Part shown: piece by piece, positions 5,220 to 8,006 of the stretch
Layout: each line of letters starts with the position of its first letter
How positions within the stretch are numbered: the first letter of the stretch is position 1
Assembly: GCA_027310505.1 (NCBI GenBank)
Contig: DAIDAS010000135.1
Location: 1 to 8,006, forward strand
DNA: 8,006 nucleotides
Direction of reading: 5' to 3'
DNA from: a bacterium
GTDB lineage: Bacteria > Pseudomonadota > Gammaproteobacteria > Burkholderiales > Methylophilaceae
Notes under the pieces: generated by a model
What the model was told of the DNA's origin: nothing
What the model saw: the letters and a program-made list of their open reading frames with translations, nothing else
The model's database searches: none
Position numbers and translations under genes: made by a program

Positions 5220-5996
5220 ATGGAAAAGATCATGCAAACTCCCGCTCAAAAAAACACAGAAGCGCCCTTTATCCTTGGTACTGTGATTCATGACGCCCAG
5301 TCCGGGAATGAACTGCCTGCAGATTGGACTGGCGTAGCGCGCTGGGATAGAGATGGGCGGACCACGTACTTTTACATTGGGGATGAAAACAATGAGCGCA
5401 CGTGGAACGGCCTGCTTGCAAACAACTATGCCATGGCATTGAACGAAGCAGAGCAGAAGTTCGGAAAGGCTGAATCAATTGCAGAGGCTATTCGCCCAAC
5501 CGCACATATCCCACAAATCCAAGCCTATGAAGCTGCTATTTCCATCTTGGAATCCGGACAAATGCCAGAGATTCAACTAAAACCGGATGGCCGTTTCAAT
5601 GACATCGTGTTCAATGGCCATTCACTCGCCATGTGGGACGACAAAAGTATTAACAAAGACGAACTGCTAACCGTTCTGAAAAATAACCAGGCTTCTTACC
5701 TTGAACGGTTCGGCGAACTTGATTTAGACAATGCGACACCGGGCGCATCCATGCGATCACCGATTACAGGCAAAGTCATCGACGTATCCGCAGACTACAT
5801 CGTGCAGCACATCGGGATGGGAAAACGCGTTTACCATGTGATTGACGATCTGGAGATAACACCGACATCAGGCCGCTACGGCAGACTGATATGCAAAAAC
5901 GACCATCTCGAAATCAGATATGACGAGAATGGAAAAGGCATCGTCAAAGACCTTGACCGAGAGCACGAGCAATTGATTAACAACGTGTCTCGATAA
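5220..5996 (+). CDS. KfrB-domain protein
   Basis: From ATG 5220 the product has 258 aa. TTG 5208 (262 aa) and ATG 5232 (254 aa, preceded by GGAAAAG) are alternatives, and the last has the better ribosome site. The C-terminal part (about 184-245) matches the KfrB domain: ITGKVIDVSADYIVQHIGMG, then VYHVIDDL, then a beta-rich end with LEIRYDENGKGIV. The first 170 residues are less familiar: ADWTGVARWDRDGRTTYFYIGDE may be another small beta fold, followed by helices (NYAMALNEAEQKFG; ISILESG). KfrB domains occur in an IncP plasmid partition-associated protein and as modules near or within large relaxase proteins. A relaxosome or DNA-handling role fits the position, 48 bases ahead of the relaxase gene. 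No enzymatic motif is visible. Confidence 0.8.
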   Translation: MEKIMQTPAQKNTEAPFILGTVIHDAQSGNELPADWTGVARWDRDGRTTYFYIGDENNERTWNGLLANNYAMALNEAEQKFGKAESIAEAIRPTAHIPQIQAYEAAISILESGQMPEIQLKPDGRFNDIVFNGHSLAMWDDKSINKDELLTVLKNNQASYLERFGELDLDNATPGASMRSPITGKVIDVSADYIVQHIGMGKRVYHVIDDLEITPTSGRYGRLICKNDHLEIRYDENGKGIVKDLDREHEQLINNVSR

Positions 5997-6044
5997 TCTG
6001 TTCTGTAACCCTGCCGCAATACCGGCCAGCATTTCATACGCGCT

Positions 6045-8006
6045 ATGATTCCCCACATTCCGGCACAGCGGCAGGACAAGAGCAACACCAATAAACCGTT
6101 CAACGACCTCATCGATTACATCGAAGAAGACAAAGGGCAGGAAAAGCAGAAACCACTAACCATTGAGTTCGAAAACATCCTGAACTACACCGCAGCCTCC
6201 CAGGACAAGGCTACTGGTGAAGATAAATGTATCGCCATCCGCACACACGGCATCAGAGATCTTGCTACGGCCTCAGTTGAGATGAACGCAGTATCAATGC
6301 GCAATACTCGCTGCAAGGATCCCGCATTCCACTTTATTCTGAGTTGGCCCGAGCATGAAAAGCCAAATGCAGAAGCGATATTCGACGCGGCAGAACACGC
6401 CATCAAGGCTCTTGGACTGGCCGAGCATCAATACGTTGTCGCCATTCACGGCAATACTGACAACATCCATTGCCACGTAGCCGTAAACCGCATCCATCCA
6501 GAAACATTTCGCTCACATAACATCGAGTGGGCTAGAAAGACTCTCCACATGGCCGCGCGGGAAAGCGAGATCAAACACGGATGGACGCATGACAACGGAA
6601 TCTATATTGTCGAAACCCAAACGAACGGCACAAAGCGCATTGTGCTCAATAATGACCTCGCCCAGTCTGTTAGCAATGCCCTCCCCTACGCACATCGAGA
6701 ATTAGAACAAGACAACGCCCTCCCCCCATGGCATGACCCAGACAGTCTGGAAACCTGGCTCAAAACCGATGTGGCCAAGTCTCTAAAAAGAGCGCTCCCT
6801 AAGCTCCAAGATTGGAACGCCTTGCATGGCTGGCTTGCAAGATACGGGATTCAGCTCACCGACACCGGAGGGGGCGGAATGCGTCTCCATGCTACCGCCA
6901 GTGAAACTGGGGAGGTTATGGATCTGCCGGCAAGCAAGGGTTTACGTCTTTTAAAACGCAATGAACTTGAGGCCCGCTGGGGGAAGTTCGTGAACGGCGC
7001 CATCGAGCCGGATCCAAATATTCCATCATTCCCGGCAGATAACACGGGGATGGATGAACCCGAGCAAAGCGAGCCCACCAAAACTATTGTTCCAGATTTA
7101 TCGCACTTGACGCAAAAACAACTCACAAAAGGAGTAAACGATGTCCTCAGAACATCCCTCGACCGAGGAATCCCGCCCAACCCTGGCCAGCTCGTCCTAC
7201 ACGCTGAACCAGATAGACGAATCCCGCCGACCCACCGAAGAGGTAGCCTGCATGAATTGTCCCCTGGCGGTCTGGATGGCGACCGACAAGACGGTGAAAT
7301 GCTATTGCCGGACACTCTACGTCTATACATGGGAGACGGGGCAGCCGGGCAAGATCCGGATCTGCGATGGTCCGGAACTGGCCAGGCGGGCAGCAGAAGA
7401 AGCCTGAACCGCGATAATTCCAAGCGTGAAGAGCGCAAGGAACAACGTGCAGCCGCCCGTGCTGATCTAAGACATCGGTTTTCCCAATACCTGCGCTTTG
7501 TTCGGGGTAGCGAGATCGACCACTGGAAGCGCTTAAAGGAAATTAAGGCGGACCGAAGCCGGGATATCAAAGCGATTAACTTAAAGACAAGAATCGCACG
7601 AACTGAGCTTAAAGCTAACCGCGCACTTAATCATTCAGAACGCATCACGATCAATATTGCCATTGACCATGAAAGCACCCGTCTGAAACTCAAGGCGGAG
7701 GCCGAATTCCAAGCAAGAACAAAAGCCCTGAGCGCCACACGACAGCCTCCGCTGGGTTGGCGTGAATGGCTACATGAGCAATCCAATATTGGCGACCAGG
7801 CCGCACTATCCGCATTGCGCGGAATCGTCTACCAGGCGCAGCGAGACGCGAAAAACAAAAAGGACAAAGCCGACGCAGAAGAGGAACAAAAGGAGATCGC
7901 TACTGCAGCTGATCGCGAACGTAAATATCGTCAGCTGATGGAACGGTTATTGGAGGAAGAGAAAAAGGAAATAGCCATCCGTGCCGCCTCCAGGAGCGCT
8001 ATGCGC
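6045..8006 (+). CDS. traI: MOBP-family conjugative relaxase TraI, 3' end beyond the window
   Basis: I translated this frame by hand: it is open from ATG 6045 to the right edge (654 codons). The relaxase domain spans residues 1 to about 205. Motif I is PFNDLIDYIEEDK with the probable catalytic Tyr25 (Tyr22 in RP4 TraI). Motif III is AIHGNTDNIHCHVAVNRIHP, with H135, D139, H142 and H144 as the metal-binding cluster; DPAFHFILSWP and WARKTLHMAARE are typical flanking segments. A second conserved segment (about 245-320; LHGWLARYGIQL, MDLPASKGL, LEARWGKF) is the post-catalytic domain seen in these relaxases. Residues 366-455 are Gly/Pro/Arg-rich and coincide with the overlapping ORF at 7141. Beyond lies a long charged helical region. 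The enzyme would cut CATCCTG|C at oriT and remain bound to the 5' end. No clear Shine-Dalgarno sequence precedes the start. Confidence 0.95.
   Translation, partial: MIPHIPAQRQDKSNTNKPFNDLIDYIEEDKGQEKQKPLTIEFENILNYTAASQDKATGEDKCIAIRTHGIRDLATASVEMNAVSMRNTRCKDPAFHFILSWPEHEKPNAEAIFDAAEHAIKALGLAEHQYVVAIHGNTDNIHCHVAVNRIHPETFRSHNIEWARKTLHMAARESEIKHGWTHDNGIYIVETQTNGTKRIVLNNDLAQSVSNALPYAHRELEQDNALPPWHDPDSLETWLKTDVAKSLKRALPKLQDWNALHGWLARYGIQLTDTGGGGMRLHATASETGEVMDLPASKGLRLLKRNELEARWGKFVNGAIEPDPNIPSFPADNTGMDEPEQSEPTKTIVPDLSHLTQKQLTKGVNDVLRTSLDRGIPPNPGQLVLHAEPDRRIPPTHRRGSLHELSPGGLDGDRQDGEMLLPDTLRLYMGDGAAGQDPDLRWSGTGQAGSRRSLNRDNSKREERKEQRAAARADLRHRFSQYLRFVRGSEIDHWKRLKEIKADRSRDIKAINLKTRIARTELKANRALNHSERITINIAIDHESTRLKLKAEAEFQARTKALSATRQPPLGWREWLHEQSNIGDQAALSALRGIVYQAQRDAKNKKDKADAEEEQKEIATAADRERKYRQLMERLLEEEKKEIAIRAASRSAMR
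7127..7134 (+). promoter_or_regulatory. ribosome binding site inside the relaxase gene
   Basis: AAAAGGAG lies six bases before ATG 7141, the best Shine-Dalgarno match and spacing in this half of the window and stronger than that of the relaxase itself. It has no role in translating the relaxase frame, so it favours translation of the overlapping ORF. Confidence 0.75.
7141..7407 (+). CDS. overprinted cysteine-rich small protein inside the relaxase gene
   Basis: An 88-codon ORF lies wholly inside the relaxase gene in another frame (one base ahead of a relaxase codon start), with a strong ribosome site. The first 35 residues are polar and probably disordered. The rest is compact, with CMNCPLAVWMATDKTVKCYC and RTLYVYTWETG, ending ICDGPELARRAAEEA. 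Five cysteines (37, 40, 54, 56, 75) in a CxxCP-x13-CYC-x18-CDG pattern suggest a zinc or other metal site. I have an uncertain memory of similar short plasmid proteins with CxNCP...CYCR...CDG. The relaxase residues read from the same DNA (366-455) are low-complexity linker, as expected if this frame carries the constraint. RP4 likewise encodes TraH within traI. A role in the relaxosome or as a transfer accessory is inference. Confidence 0.75.
   Translation: MSSEHPSTEESRPTLASSSYTLNQIDESRRPTEEVACMNCPLAVWMATDKTVKCYCRTLYVYTWETGQPGKIRICDGPELARRAAEEA

Noticed and set aside
6851..7570. 239-codon minus-strand ORF opposite the relaxase gene
   Set aside because: The product is Arg/Ser-rich and low in complexity, has no ribosome site, and lies opposite a relaxase frame with clear motifs. 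It is a shadow of a GC-rich stretch.

Overview
The window looks like the transfer-origin region of a plasmid (or integrative conjugative element) from a proteobacterium, most likely beta or gamma. The grounds are a MOBP-type relaxase, an IncP/RP4-like nic site, a ribbon-helix-helix relaxosome accessory protein, a KfrB-domain protein, a plasmid-type Nuc nuclease and an XF1762-family protein. Base composition is moderate and uneven: the oriT intergenic region is about one third G+C, while a palindrome block near 1886-1984 is about 70%. I see no rRNA, tRNA, CRISPR or transposase.

Left arm, minus strand (1-2510), which is the leading region that would enter a recipient first. A 370-aa protein with an N-terminal helix-turn-helix-like region occupies the TraK/StbA position next to oriT. 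After it, a promoter with a perfect TATAAT and a 19-bp operator-like inverted repeat reads into four closely packed small genes: a 117-aa unknown, an 84-aa unknown, an 81- to 89-aa unknown that overlaps it, and the start of an XF1762-family GNAT-like gene that runs off the left edge.

Centre (2511-3018): a gene-poor 508-bp oriT region. The minus strand carries CATCCTG|CCCG, very close to the RP4/RK2 nic, next to a CTGGATG...CATCCAG inverted repeat. Nicking there would lead the minus strand 5'-first into the left arm, so the relaxase gene would enter last.

Right arm, plus strand (3019-8006). The MobC/TraJ/NikA-like accessory gene comes first. About 2.6 kb of other genes follow: an HD-domain phosphohydrolase (YfbR-like), a three-helix membrane protein overlapping it by one base, a secreted PLD-family nuclease (Nuc), and a KfrB-domain protein. 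The MOBP relaxase then runs off the right edge after 654 codons. Inside the relaxase linker, in another frame and behind a strong Shine-Dalgarno sequence, lies an 88-codon cysteine-rich ORF that looks like a genuine overprinted gene, comparable in arrangement to traH inside traI of RP4.

The parts fit one job: accessory protein and relaxase assemble at oriT, the TraK-like protein probably binds the AT-rich flank, and the flanking operons carry establishment and accessory cargo. The most unusual items are the overprinted cysteine-rich gene, the three consecutive perfect palindromes inside the TraK-like coding sequence, and the nucleotide-metabolism cargo between accessory gene and relaxase.
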